The notes beneath the pieces are model-generated. The model searched no databases and was not told the DNA's origin. It saw nothing but the letters and a program-made list of their open reading frames with translations. Made by a program: the position numbers and the translations under genes. DNA of 5,682 bases from JAICIG01 sp035532215 (GTDB lineage: Bacteria > Planctomycetota > Planctomycetia > Pirellulales > JAICIG01), in the NCBI GenBank assembly GCA_035532215.1, contig DATKRK010000020.1:1-5682 (forward strand), written 5' to 3'. Below, piece by piece: positions 5,477 through 5,682 of the stretch; position 1 is the stretch's first letter, and each line of letters starts with the position of its first letter.

Positions 5477-5608
5477 GCCTTTACCCTGAGCGGGAATGGT
5501 GTAGAATCCCTGCCGTGCGGCAGCGGCCTGATTTAGTGCCGAAAGAAAGTGCCGCAAGCTCTTAGGAAATCATCTAAGTGCTTGCTGCCAAAAGGAAAAA
5601 TCGCACGC

Positions 5609-5682
<74 letters not shown>

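Noticed and set aside
5252..5536. The 94-residue plus-strand frame as an intact gene
   Set aside because: Only its first 15 residues look protein-like. The rest is low-complexity and there is no ribosome binding site, so it is treated as the frameshifted end of a remnant.

Overview
The window looks like chromosomal DNA from a planctomycete, most likely of the Pirellulales group. This is judged from the sequence alone. It is GC-rich, with G/C-ending codons in the genes. It has a secreted protein built from 16-residue YTV-type repeats, a family first described in Rhodopirellula. It has an ECF sigma factor with the planctomycete-style 'DPDDVVQSAYRSFF' region 2 signature, here joined to a Hanks-type kinase. 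Several genes also lack a clear Shine-Dalgarno sequence.

Layout from left to right. Bases 1-261 hold no gene but carry a nested inverted repeat (2-95) and a small palindrome (185-200). A four-helix membrane protein with a soluble C-terminal domain follows (262-1017, +). After a 233-base spacer with a strong hairpin comes a secreted repeat protein (1251-2264, +). A 237-base spacer leads to a hemerythrin-like protein (2502-2957, +). Its last 44 bases overlap, tail to tail, with a long minus-strand gene (2914-4446) that encodes an ECF sigma factor and a serine/threonine kinase in one polypeptide. Diverging from that gene is a 7Fe-type ferredoxin of the FdxA kind (4726-5004, +). Bases 5005-5608 hold no intact gene that I can defend, only what look like two decayed gene pieces. 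A tRNA-Arg(ACG) (5609-5682, +) closes the window at its discriminator base.

The genes do not form one operon; strands alternate and the spacers are large. The most notable item is the one-chain sigma factor-kinase, which suggests a cytoplasmic signalling protein whose transcription output is controlled by its own tethered kinase. The two metal proteins beside it (a possible diiron hemerythrin-like protein and an iron-sulfur ferredoxin) allow a speculative oxygen or redox theme, but nothing in the sequence proves a functional link. Everything else reads as ordinary planctomycete chromosome.
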